Below are positions 8,546-16,684 of a DNA stretch of 64,000 nucleotides, one piece after another. The DNA comes from Clostridiales bacterium. GTDB taxonomy: Bacteria > Bacillota > Clostridia > Saccharofermentanales > Saccharofermentanaceae. The notes beneath the pieces were generated by a model. It did no database searches. It saw only the letters and a list, made by a program, of their open reading frames with translations, and was not told the origin of the DNA. The stretch spans positions 1 to 64,000 of the forward strand of contig JAGAAI010000049.1 in the NCBI GenBank assembly GCA_017615325.1, in the 5' to 3' direction. The translations under genes and the position numbers were made by a program. The number at the start of each line of letters is the position of its first letter. Within the stretch, counting starts at the first letter, position 1.

Positions 8546-10369
8546 ATGAAGAGAAGAATACTGAGCTTTGTTGCTGCCCTATTTATCGGTTTATCACTTG
8601 CTTTGGGCCTTGCTCTTATCCCGGACAGCAGGGCAAGGGCTGATGAGACAGTCTGGGTCACGTTCGACCCTGATGATCCCGGGATCGTTCCGGTATCTTC
8701 GATCGACATCGAGAGTGAAGATCCTATAGACCAGTTAGCTTCAGAAGTCAAAGAACACGTTCTCAAACATGAGACCGAGTTCACTATAGAGCTCGACAGT
8801 AACGTGGATGCAGCTTCTCTGTTTGGTACGGCCGGTGCAATAAGGGATAAAGTTGTGGCTCATACCGGAAGACCTGATGAAGGCGATTATCTTGGCAATA
8901 ATCTCTATAGTCTCGGTTCTGCTGTTTATTCTTTCGGTTCACAGAAAAGCGTAACTTTCTTCGCTTCATACCGCATGACAAAAGATCAGACGAATGAAGT
9001 ATCCAAGAAAGAAGATGAACTTCTGAAGTCATTGAAGATCAGCGGTAAGAATGATTACCAGAAGATCCGCGCCATATACGATTATCTGACCAAGAACATA
9101 AAATACGATTATTCCAAGAATAAGGATCCTCTTGTCTATACTCCTTATGCGGCACTCATTAAGAAGAAGGCTGTATGTCAGGGGATAGCGGTTGCAGCTT
9201 ACAACCTGATGCTTAAAGCCGGTATCGACTGTCGTGTTATAACCGGATCGAATCATGCATGGAATATAGTAAAACTTGAGGGCAAGTACTATTATATCGA
9301 TGCGACATGGGATCTCGGCAGAAGCCCCTCAAAATACAAGTATTTTCTTAAAGGCGATCCAATGAGCAAACATTATCCTTCATCGGATTTCAAGTCAGAT
9401 GCATTCAGGAAATTGTTCCCGATCTCAAAATCTGATTACAAGGGCAACGGAAAGAATTCAGGACATTCACCGACACCCGCACCTTATGTAAAGCCAACTG
9501 CTACGCCTACTCCGATCCCGCGTCCGTCTGAACCGCCTTTGCAGGAACCAAAGACGGTTAGTTACGATGTCTACGAATACGAGAGTTCAATAACAGTCAC
9601 CGCAGGTGATACGATCTATCTTTTTATCCCGGAATACCATAATGTTGCGTACTGGGAGTCTTCTGATCCTGAGGTTGTCTATAAAGTTCCGGGTTTGGAA
9701 GAACAATGCCTGGCGCTTAAGGCCGGGAGATCAATCTTAAAAGTTACTTATAACGATCTTAATGACTACGACCCTGACACCGGTTATGCCAGAAAGACAA
9801 AGATCGTCAATGTTACCGTACTCTACAGAGACGTTACCAATGATAAGGATTTCTGGTTTAAACCCACGAATGAGCTTACAGCCAAGGGTATTGTCAAAGG
9901 ATACGATAAGCAGACCCTCTTTAAGCCCGCTCACAACTGCACGCGCGGCCAGATGGTAACTTTTATCTGGCGTATGCAGGGAGAGCCCGAACCTAAGGCT
10001 TCTACATGTAAGTTCTCTGACGTTAAGAAGTCTGATTATTTCTACAAGGCCTGTATCTGGGGCAATGAGAACCATATTGTCGAAGGCTATTCTGACGGAA
10101 CCTTCGGTCCCAAGATCATCTGCGCCCGTAAACATGCCGTTACCTTTCTCTGGAGACTCGCAAAGCAGCCCGAGCCTAAATCCGATACTAATAAGTTCAA
10201 GGATGTTAAGAAGTCAGACTACTTCTACAAAGCAACCCTCTGGGCTTCCGAGAAGGGGATCCTGGCAGGCTACAGTGACGGAACCTTCAGACCGAACGGT
10301 GAGTGCCTCAGGCGTCAGATGGTTACATTCCTTTATAAGTTCGATCAGAACGTGAATAAAAAGAAGTAA
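8546..10369 (+). CDS. secreted transglutaminase-like protein with SLH-like repeats
   Basis: The 607-residue protein starts with a signal peptide (MKRR, then a hydrophobic stretch, ending near SRARADE). Residues about 165-260 are a transglutaminase/protease-like domain with the Cys-His-Asp triad: C211 in AVCQG, H237 in NHAWN, and D252 in YIDATWD. A Pro/Thr-rich linker (about 305-335) and a short Ig-like region follow. Three SLH-like repeats (about 430-600) form the C-terminus, each with a CTRGQ/CARKH/CLRRQ motif. The repeats probably anchor the protein to the cell wall, leaving the catalytic domain exposed. It may cross-link or cleave surface proteins or peptidoglycan peptides; the substrate is unknown. 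A TTTAGGAGA ribosome site precedes the start. Confidence 0.85.
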   Translation: MKRRILSFVAALFIGLSLALGLALIPDSRARADETVWVTFDPDDPGIVPVSSIDIESEDPIDQLASEVKEHVLKHETEFTIELDSNVDAASLFGTAGAIRDKVVAHTGRPDEGDYLGNNLYSLGSAVYSFGSQKSVTFFASYRMTKDQTNEVSKKEDELLKSLKISGKNDYQKIRAIYDYLTKNIKYDYSKNKDPLVYTPYAALIKKKAVCQGIAVAAYNLMLKAGIDCRVITGSNHAWNIVKLEGKYYYIDATWDLGRSPSKYKYFLKGDPMSKHYPSSDFKSDAFRKLFPISKSDYKGNGKNSGHSPTPAPYVKPTATPTPIPRPSEPPLQEPKTVSYDVYEYESSITVTAGDTIYLFIPEYHNVAYWESSDPEVVYKVPGLEEQCLALKAGRSILKVTYNDLNDYDPDTGYARKTKIVNVTVLYRDVTNDKDFWFKPTNELTAKGIVKGYDKQTLFKPAHNCTRGQMVTFIWRMQGEPEPKASTCKFSDVKKSDYFYKACIWGNENHIVEGYSDGTFGPKIICARKHAVTFLWRLAKQPEPKSDTNKFKDVKKSDYFYKATLWASEKGILAGYSDGTFRPNGECLRRQMVTFLYKFDQNVNKKK

Positions 10370-10390
10370 GATTTCCCGGCAAAAAATAAT

Positions 10391-10418
10391 AAAGGTCTGC
10401 CATCCGGCAGACCTTTTT
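10391..10418. terminator. bidirectional terminator
   Basis: AAGGTCTGCC and GGCAGACCTT form a perfect 10-bp stem around a 4-nt loop. It is flanked by a T run on the plus strand and an A run on the other side, between the convergent transglutaminase and MraY-like genes. Confidence 0.9.
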
Positions 10419-10438
10419 GCTTGTATTCTTTTCGGCTA

Positions 10439-11416
10439 TCAGCGGTGAACAATAATGCAGATCACGATATAGATGATGTCTATCACAAGGGCTGAACAAA
10501 CCAGTACAGCCCAGGTCTTCTTAACTGACATTCCGTGCTTCTTGCGGAGTTCGTCGTGGATAGGGGTGATTATGCTCTTTAAGATGATGATCTTTCTCTT
10601 AGTAAGTCTTCCGATCGTGATCTTTAGGATGGACAGACCACCGTCGATGAGGAAGGGCAGGCAGATTACGAGGAAGGCGAATGGGATCTTAAGATACATC
10701 AGATAGAATGCAATGAAGAAGCCGATCGCACGGGATCCTGCATCACCCATGAGAACCTTGCTGGGGTTGAAGTTGAAGATCAGGTAAGCCAGCAGGACAG
10801 CGACAAGTGCCGCCCCCATGAGAAGGCCGTTCTTATCGAGAGTTCCGTTGATCCTGGCGACGATGCCGGCTGTAACGACAGTAAGGATGGTAAGTGTTGA
10901 AGACAAGCCGTCGATACCGTCTGTGGCATTGACCGCATTGATGGATACGATATAAAGGATGAATGCCAGGATTATATAAACTACTACATTTAATTCGATC
11001 CCGTTGCCTGTGATGCCCAAGATGAAGTCTCTGCCGAAGAAATATACTACGATGAAACTTCCGAAGAGGGCGAGGACCGCGTCCATGGCACCTTTGATGT
11101 ATTCGTTCCAGGCATCTTTCGATCTGTCGTCCAGTACACCTGTAACCATGGCGGCAACGATCAGGATCATGGCGTAGATCAAACTTACTCTGAATCCTGT
11201 GAAAATATTAACGATCACGACTGTAAGAGCGAATACGATAACGAAGTAGAAGCCTACTCCTGTTGGTTTTCCGATATTTACGCTGGATCCTTCTGCATAG
11301 AGCCTGCCTCTGTCGTGGCCAATAAGGGTGTTGGAGAAAGGCAGGAACTTCATGAGTAATACAGTTACTGCAAAAGCTGTCAGGCAGCCGCAAATAAGCG
11401 GCAGGTATTCAGTCAT
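10439..11416 (-). CDS. mraY: MraY-family phospho-N-acetylmuramoyl-pentapeptide transferase
   Basis: This is a 325-residue, about ten-helix membrane protein of the polyprenyl-phosphate glycosyl-1-phosphate transferase family. Visible MraY features are GKPTGVG near the N-terminus, the LDDRSKD loop, NAVNATDGIDGL, and NPSKVLMGDAGSRAIG with the catalytic Asp residues. The last loop reads TPIHDELRKKHG where classical MraY has a PIHHH motif. MraY makes lipid I from UDP-MurNAc-pentapeptide and undecaprenyl phosphate. The gene is not beside other mur genes. A WecA/TagO-like relative is possible, though the GKPTGVG and NATDGIDGL motifs favour MraY. Expression is divergent from argS. Confidence 0.8.
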   Translation of the reverse strand: MTEYLPLICGCLTAFAVTVLLMKFLPFSNTLIGHDRGRLYAEGSSVNIGKPTGVGFYFVIVFALTVVIVNIFTGFRVSLIYAMILIVAAMVTGVLDDRSKDAWNEYIKGAMDAVLALFGSFIVVYFFGRDFILGITGNGIELNVVVYIILAFILYIVSINAVNATDGIDGLSSTLTILTVVTAGIVARINGTLDKNGLLMGAALVAVLLAYLIFNFNPSKVLMGDAGSRAIGFFIAFYLMYLKIPFAFLVICLPFLIDGGLSILKITIGRLTKRKIIILKSIITPIHDELRKKHGMSVKKTWAVLVCSALVIDIIYIVICIIVHR

Positions 11417-11439
11417 AAGATCAAAGACTCCTTTTTAGG

Positions 11440-11468
11440 TTGTTCTTTTTACTTATTTATTTTATTAT
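11440..11468 (+). promoter_or_regulatory. argS promoter
   Basis: TTGTTC (11440-11445) and TATTAT (11463-11468) are 17 bp apart in an AT-rich divergent spacer. No T-box leader can be fitted in the 30 bp that remain before the start codon. Confidence 0.55.
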
Positions 11469-11499
11469 ATTTATTCGAAAAAGAAATTTGGAGGTATAT

Positions 11500-13236
11500 A
11501 TGGATTATAAAGCCCAAATTGCCGCTAATATTGCCAATATAACAGATATTCCGGCTGAAGAAGTGTTTAAGCTCACCGAGATACCGCCTCAGCTCGATAT
11601 GGGAGACTATGCTTTTCCTTGTTTCATTCTGGCAAAGACGATGCATAAGGCCCCGCAGGCTATCGCAGCGAATCTTGCCGGCAACGAAGCCGTATTGAAG
11701 GGTATGGAGAATGCGGTCGAGGCCGTTGCAGTGGGCCCTTACCTTAACTTTAAGATCAAGAAGGATGTCCTTGCAAGGGAGATCATAAGCGAGATCTTAT
11801 CTTCCGGCGATGAATACGGCAAGAGCAATATGGGAGAAGGCAAGAACGTTATCGTTGAGTTCTCGTCTCCTAATATCGCCAAGCCTTTCCATGTCGGACA
11901 CGCTTTTACGACACTCTTAGGCAATTCCTTATCCAAGATATACAGCAGACTCGGATATAACGTCATTAGGATGAACCATCTGGGGGACTACGGAACCCAG
12001 TTCGGTAAGCTCATTACGGCATACAGGCTCTGGGGCGATGAGGAAGCACTCAACCGGGATCCCATCAATGAACTCTTAAGGATCTATGTTAAATTCCACG
12101 ATGAAGCCGTTGCAAAGCCCGAGCTTGAAGACGATGCCCGTGAGAACTTCAGGAAGTTAGAGGAAGGCTCTGCCGAGGAAGTTGCTCTCTGGCAGAGGTT
12201 CAGGGATCTGTCGCTTGACGTTTTCAACCAGCTTTACGACAGGATGGGCATCGGTTTTGATAACTATAACGGCGAATCCTATTATGCCAAGATGGCTGAC
12301 GAGGTTGTCGATATGCTCAAGGAGAAGAACCTTCTCGTTGAGAGTGAAGGTGCCCAGGTCGTGCCTCTCGACGAATACAACATGCCGCCCTGCATAATAC
12401 TTAAGAGCGACGGAACGACCATCTATGCCACAAGGGACATCGCAGCCATCCTTTACCGCTACAGGAACTATCAGTTCGATAAGAACGTTTATGTCGTCGG
12501 CATCCCCCAGGCGCTTCACTTCAGACAGGTCTTCTCCGTACTGAAGAAAGCGGGCTTCGACTGGGCCGATAACTGTGTCCATGTAGGCTTCGGTCTCGTA
12601 AAGTTCAAGGACAACACGGCTTTCTCGACGCGAAAAGGCAATATCGTCAAATTAGACGATCTCCTTAATGAGACAGTTGCCAAGACGCGCGAAGTTATCG
12701 TCGAGAACAATAAGACCCGCGGCGGTGAGATGACAGAGGAGGAGATCGACTTCATTGCAGAGAAGGTTGGTCTTGGTGCTGTTACTTATACCTACCTCAA
12801 GGCCGGAAGAGAAAGAGACATTCTTTTCGACTGGGATGAGATGTTAGACTTTGAAGGTGATACAGCGCCTTATCTTATCTATACATATGCAAGATCCAGA
12901 TCGATCCTTCGTAAGGCTGAAGAACAGGGCTATAAGCCTTCCGGCCCCGATTCCGTATCGGTTCTTACTTCTGACGAAGAATATGCCCTGATCCGTTCCA
13001 TGGGAGATCTTCCTGATGCGGTAAGAAGGGCTGCAGCCGAGTACGAGCCTTTTATTATCGCCAAGCAGGTAAGTCTTATTGCAAGAAACTTTAACAGATT
13101 CTACAACAATTCCAAGATCATCAATTCCGATGACGACCAGTTAAGAGCTGCAAGACTTACTCTTTGTGAGTGTCTCTGTGATGCGATGAAGTCGGGTTTG
13201 GGACTTCTCGGTATCGACGTAGTAGAAAGGATGTAA
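11500..13236 (+). CDS. argS: arginyl-tRNA synthetase
   Basis: This 578-residue class I synthetase charges tRNA-Arg. An N-terminal additional domain (residues 1-100) precedes SSPNIAKPFHVGHAFTT, whose HVGH at 131-134 is the HIGH signature. GDYGTQFGKL follows. The second signature appears as FSTRKGN, which replaces KMSKS as is common in ArgRS. The C-terminal DALR anticodon-binding domain contains YARSRSILRK. The ATG at 11500 is chosen because GGAGG lies 5 bp upstream and the family N-terminus begins there. The open frame continues upstream, but only over the promoter. The peptidase gene follows after 7 bp. Confidence 0.95.
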   Translation: MDYKAQIAANIANITDIPAEEVFKLTEIPPQLDMGDYAFPCFILAKTMHKAPQAIAANLAGNEAVLKGMENAVEAVAVGPYLNFKIKKDVLAREIISEILSSGDEYGKSNMGEGKNVIVEFSSPNIAKPFHVGHAFTTLLGNSLSKIYSRLGYNVIRMNHLGDYGTQFGKLITAYRLWGDEEALNRDPINELLRIYVKFHDEAVAKPELEDDARENFRKLEEGSAEEVALWQRFRDLSLDVFNQLYDRMGIGFDNYNGESYYAKMADEVVDMLKEKNLLVESEGAQVVPLDEYNMPPCIILKSDGTTIYATRDIAAILYRYRNYQFDKNVYVVGIPQALHFRQVFSVLKKAGFDWADNCVHVGFGLVKFKDNTAFSTRKGNIVKLDDLLNETVAKTREVIVENNKTRGGEMTEEEIDFIAEKVGLGAVTYTYLKAGRERDILFDWDEMLDFEGDTAPYLIYTYARSRSILRKAEEQGYKPSGPDSVSVLTSDEEYALIRSMGDLPDAVRRAAAEYEPFIIAKQVSLIARNFNRFYNNSKIINSDDDQLRAARLTLCECLCDAMKSGLGLLGIDVVERM

Positions 13237-13243
13237 GCATAGT

Positions 13244-14953
13244 ATGGAGCAGCAGAACGTTAATTCAATGCCGGATTTTAAGGACCTCGTATACGAGCGT
13301 CCTGACATTGAAGCGTTCAGAAAGACCGTCCGTGACATAAGACTCAAGCTCATGACGGCGACGGACCCTGAGTTTGCTGCTGATACCCTTTTCGAATACG
13401 AGAGGGAAATCAGCCGCATAGATACTGCTTACGCTCTTTGCAACATCAAGCATGACCTTAATACCAAGGATGAGTTCTTCGTTAAGGAACTCGAGTTTTT
13501 CGATGAGGCTCTTGCGACTGTATCCGAACTTCAGGCAGCAGTCCTGTCGATATTGCTTACCTGTCCTTGCAAGGATGCCTTAAGAGAGCGCTTCGGCGAC
13601 ATGATCTTCCGCAAGGCCCAGAACCATAAGGATACGATCTCGGGCGAGATCCTTGATGAACTCGTTGAAGAGTCCACATTGGAGAATGAGTATTCCCAGC
13701 TTCAGTCCGAGGCATCTATCGAGTTTGGCCGTGAGACTTTGAACCTGTCGCTTCTTACGCCTTACCTTGAGTCTTCGGACAGGAAGGTACGAGCGGATGC
13801 ATCTTACGCGCTCGATAACTACTATATGGGCCGCAAGGAGACGTTCGATAGGATCTACGACGATATGGTCAGGGTCAGGACCCAGGCGGCAAGGAAGCTT
13901 GGCTACAAGAACTTTACCGAACTCGGCTATAAGAGGATGGAGCGCTACGATTACACAAGGGAAGACGTTGAGAAGTTCCGTGAGAACATCGTCAAATACT
14001 TTGTTCCCTTAAGCGTACAGATCAGGAAGAACCAGAAGGAGCGCTTAGGCTACGAGAAGCTGATGTTCTACGATCTGCCGGCGCTTTTCCGCGACGGTAA
14101 TCCCGTGCCTTCTGTCAACCGCAACAACTATAACGAGGCTGCTGGCAACTTCTTCCGCAAGATGTTTGGCCACGATCCCTCGTTCTTCGATGTTCTTTCT
14201 GAGCACGGTTTTACGGATCTTCTCTCAAGACCTGCCAAGTCAACCGGCGGATACTGTATGTATCTTGAAGATAATGCAATTCCTTATATCTTCATGAACG
14301 GCAACGGTACGGCTGATGACGTTGCAACGATCGTTCACGAGGGCGGACACGCATATGCGGCGATAAGGAGTGCGGATTCTTCTCCTTTCGTTGAGTGCCA
14401 GTCACCGACACTGGAGACCTGCGAGATCCATTCAACAGCAATGGAATACATGAGCTACCCTTATATGGACATCTTCTATGGCAGGAATGCGGATCTCTAT
14501 TGCCAGCTCCATATGACCCAGGGCATACTCTTCCTGCCTTATGGCTGCATGGTCGATGAATTCCAGCACATAGTCTACGACAACCCGGATATGGAGACGG
14601 ACGACCGCCACAAGGCCTGGAGATGGCTTGAAGAGAAGTATCAGCCCTTCATAAACTACGACGATAAGCTTCCTTTCCATGCTATAGGCGGAGCCTGGCA
14701 GAAGAAGGATCACATCTTTACGACGCCTTTCTACTATATCGACTATTGTCTGTCCCAGATCTGCGCACTCGAACTTTGGATCGAGTCAACGACCGATATG
14801 AAGAGCGCATTGAATAAGTATAATGTCCTCTGCTGTGCAGGCGGCAACGATACTTTCCTTAACCTTATAAAGAATGCCGGAATAGATTCACCTTTCGAGA
14901 CTGATACGATCAAGAAGGTCGCATATTCCTGCAGCAGATTCCTCGAATTATGA
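13244..14953 (+). CDS. M3-family oligoendopeptidase
   Basis: This 569-residue zinc metallopeptidase has the HEGGH motif at 365-369 within TIVHEGGHAYAA. The third ligand Glu lies downstream in LETCEIHSTAME. Length and layout match PepF-type oligoendopeptidases, which cleave short peptides in the cytoplasm; no signal peptide is present. It lies 7 bp after argS and overlaps the next gene by 4 bp (ATGA), so it is likely co-transcribed with both. Confidence 0.9.
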   Translation: MEQQNVNSMPDFKDLVYERPDIEAFRKTVRDIRLKLMTATDPEFAADTLFEYEREISRIDTAYALCNIKHDLNTKDEFFVKELEFFDEALATVSELQAAVLSILLTCPCKDALRERFGDMIFRKAQNHKDTISGEILDELVEESTLENEYSQLQSEASIEFGRETLNLSLLTPYLESSDRKVRADASYALDNYYMGRKETFDRIYDDMVRVRTQAARKLGYKNFTELGYKRMERYDYTREDVEKFRENIVKYFVPLSVQIRKNQKERLGYEKLMFYDLPALFRDGNPVPSVNRNNYNEAAGNFFRKMFGHDPSFFDVLSEHGFTDLLSRPAKSTGGYCMYLEDNAIPYIFMNGNGTADDVATIVHEGGHAYAAIRSADSSPFVECQSPTLETCEIHSTAMEYMSYPYMDIFYGRNADLYCQLHMTQGILFLPYGCMVDEFQHIVYDNPDMETDDRHKAWRWLEEKYQPFINYDDKLPFHAIGGAWQKKDHIFTTPFYYIDYCLSQICALELWIESTTDMKSALNKYNVLCCAGGNDTFLNLIKNAGIDSPFETDTIKKVAYSCSRFLEL

Positions 14954-16341
14954 GACTGCCCGAAAAGTTTACGAGCGAGATGAAGGCCTTCTTTGCGGCA
15001 TACGATCTGCCCGAAGAAGGGTTCTGGGCAAGTTTTGACGAGCCCTCCGAGAAGGGGATCAGGATCTCGAGGAGCAAAGTCAGAGATCAGGAAGAAAGAC
15101 AGCATGTATTAAGTTCAGCTGGCTGCAATGAAGATCCTGTTGCCTGGTGCGACGGCGGATATTATTCAGAGAACGACAAACCCGGCAAGAGCCCTTTCTA
15201 TCATGCGGGAGTTATCTATCCTCAGGAATGTTCGGCTATGCTTCCTGCGAGCGTACTTAATGCAAAGCCCGGTGATATAGTCCTTGATATGTGCGCGGCT
15301 CCTGGAGGAAAAGCAACAAGGATCGGCGAGGATCTTAAGGGGGAAGGCATACTCGTTGCAAACGAGATCAATTTCAAGCGTTCCAAGGCGCTCTTACGCA
15401 ATATAGAACGGGCCGGTATCCCCAACGCAGTTATCCTCAATGAATCTCCTGAAAATATAGCTGCATCACTTCCTCATTTCTTTGACAAGATAATAATCGA
15501 TGCCCCATGCTCGGGAGAGGGCATGATGCGCCGCGACGACCGCGCCGTAAGAAGTTACGAGCAGTTCGGTCCTGATACAGTTATCCCTATCCAAAGGGAT
15601 ATCCTGGAGAGCGCTGCGATTTTGCTTAAGAACAAAGGCGAGATCGTCTATTCGACATGTACTTTCTGCGTTGACGAAGATGAGAACATGATAATCGGAT
15701 TCCTTGACAGGCACCCTGAATTCAAAGTTGTTGAACACGATATTCCCGAGGGAGTGTCGGAAAGTCCGGTGTTAAAGGGCGCCATGAGGATCTGGCCTCA
15801 TCTTGCAAGAGGAGACGGGCATTTCTGTGTTCACATTAGAAGAGACACTGAGGATACGGATCCTGAGTACGATATTGAGCCTGATAAGCCACGCAAAGAA
15901 GAGGATATGCATAAGGCTTTTGTGGATGATCTTTTAAGACCGGAATATAAAGCTGTGTTTGACGGCAGGGTCTTAAGGAACGGAAAGAGTCTGGTAATAC
16001 CTGCCATGAACGAGAGGCTTCTAAGGGGACTCAAAGGCGTAAAGAACGGTATGTTCTTAGGCGAGATCGAGACAAAAGGGTCGAAGAAGATATTTGCCCC
16101 GTCCAACAGTCTCCCGCTCCTTTTCACCGGGGACATGATAAGGGAAGATTCTTTCGCAAACTTTGATCATGATGACATCAACCTTGCAAAGTACCTAAAA
16201 GGTGAGACTATACCTGCTCCTGATACTCTTAAATCACAGGGATACGTCCTTATCGGCGTGGAGGGGTATCCGCTGGGTTTGGGCAAAAATACGCAGGGCA
16301 TGATCAAGAATATGTATCCTGCTGCCTGGAGAATGGAATAA
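14950..16341 (+). CDS. RsmF/NOL1-type rRNA m5C methyltransferase
   Basis: This 463-residue SAM-dependent methyltransferase belongs to the NOL1/NOP2/Sun family. The SAM site CAAPGGKAT is near residue 116. The PCSGEGMM motif is near 185 and the second catalytic Cys is in YSTCTFC near 236. The C-terminal ~170 residues form the extra RNA-binding region seen in RsmF-like enzymes. The likely product is 5-methylcytosine in 16S rRNA; the exact position cannot be read from sequence. It is the last gene of the argS group. Its stop codon touches a 27-bp repeat. Confidence 0.9.
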   Translation: MRLPEKFTSEMKAFFAAYDLPEEGFWASFDEPSEKGIRISRSKVRDQEERQHVLSSAGCNEDPVAWCDGGYYSENDKPGKSPFYHAGVIYPQECSAMLPASVLNAKPGDIVLDMCAAPGGKATRIGEDLKGEGILVANEINFKRSKALLRNIERAGIPNAVILNESPENIAASLPHFFDKIIIDAPCSGEGMMRRDDRAVRSYEQFGPDTVIPIQRDILESAAILLKNKGEIVYSTCTFCVDEDENMIIGFLDRHPEFKVVEHDIPEGVSESPVLKGAMRIWPHLARGDGHFCVHIRRDTEDTDPEYDIEPDKPRKEEDMHKAFVDDLLRPEYKAVFDGRVLRNGKSLVIPAMNERLLRGLKGVKNGMFLGEIETKGSKKIFAPSNSLPLLFTGDMIREDSFANFDHDDINLAKYLKGETIPAPDTLKSQGYVLIGVEGYPLGLGKNTQGMIKNMYPAAWRME

Positions 16342-16367
16342 AAATGGTACTTTTGGGTGATATACAG
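16341..16367 (+). repeat. 27-bp exact repeat, copy 1
   Basis: This sequence, containing TTTTGGGTGATATACAG, is identical over 27 bp to 25712-25738. A TATAAT (16384-16389) begins 16 bp after it, and a ribosome site with a relic signal-peptide frame follows. It may be a promoter-proximal regulatory site or an end of a lost mobile element. Confidence 0.75.
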
Positions 16368-16418
16368 ACCATCTGATTATCTATATAATAAGTCGACTTT
16401 ATAACTCAGAGGTGGTTT

Positions 16419-16516
16419 ATGTACAATAAAATGCTTGGCAAGATCGGATCGGCGATACTCTGATGCCTGCTTTTGCAAATGGGCAATATCTGCTTGATTA
16501 TATAAAACTCGTATGA
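16419..16516 (+). pseudogene. relic of a secreted-protein gene (signal peptide only)
   Basis: After a GAGGTGG ribosome site, an ATG opens a frame reading MYNKMLGKIGSAIL and then TGA at 16461. In the +2 frame the sequence continues as [13 protein letters not shown] until TGA at 16514. Joined, these resemble the signal peptides of the LRR/SLH proteins in this window (for example the LIPAFA end of the protein at 26920). I read it as a frameshifted, deleted remnant of that family. The remainder of the gene is absent; a tRNA begins 25 bp later. Confidence 0.5.
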
Positions 16517-16522
16517 TAATAT
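16494..16522 (+). promoter_or_regulatory. tRNA-Glu promoter
   Basis: TTGATT (16494-16499) and TAATAT (16517-16522) are 17 bp apart, ending 18 bp before the tRNA. Confidence 0.6.
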
Positions 16523-16540
16523 ATGCAAGTTGAAAGCCAC

Positions 16541-16615
16541 GGCCCCATGGTCAAGCGGTTAAGACGGCGCCCTCTCACGGCGCAATCAGGGGTTCGAGTC
16601 CCCTTGGGGTCACCA
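16541..16615 (+). tRNA. tRNA-Glu (CTC)
   Basis: This is a 75-nt cloverleaf with an encoded CCA end. The acceptor GGCCCCA pairs with TGGGGTC (one wobble), and the anticodon loop CTCTCAC gives CTC. The T loop GGTTCGAGTCC is standard. Confidence 0.93.
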
Positions 16616-16627
16616 GAATTTATATGA

Positions 16628-16656
16628 AGCGCCGTTTGCAGATCAAACGGCGCTTT
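16628..16656 (+). terminator. terminator after tRNA-Glu
   Basis: GCGCCGTTTG and CAAACGGCGC form a perfect 10-bp stem with a 5-nt loop followed by TTTA. Confidence 0.75.
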
Positions 16657-16684
16657 ATGTATCAGATAGGAAGTTTTTACGATA

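Noticed and set aside
11417-11499. T-box leader before argS
   Set aside because: No TGGNACCGCG-like motif is present, and the promoter leaves about 30 nt of leader.
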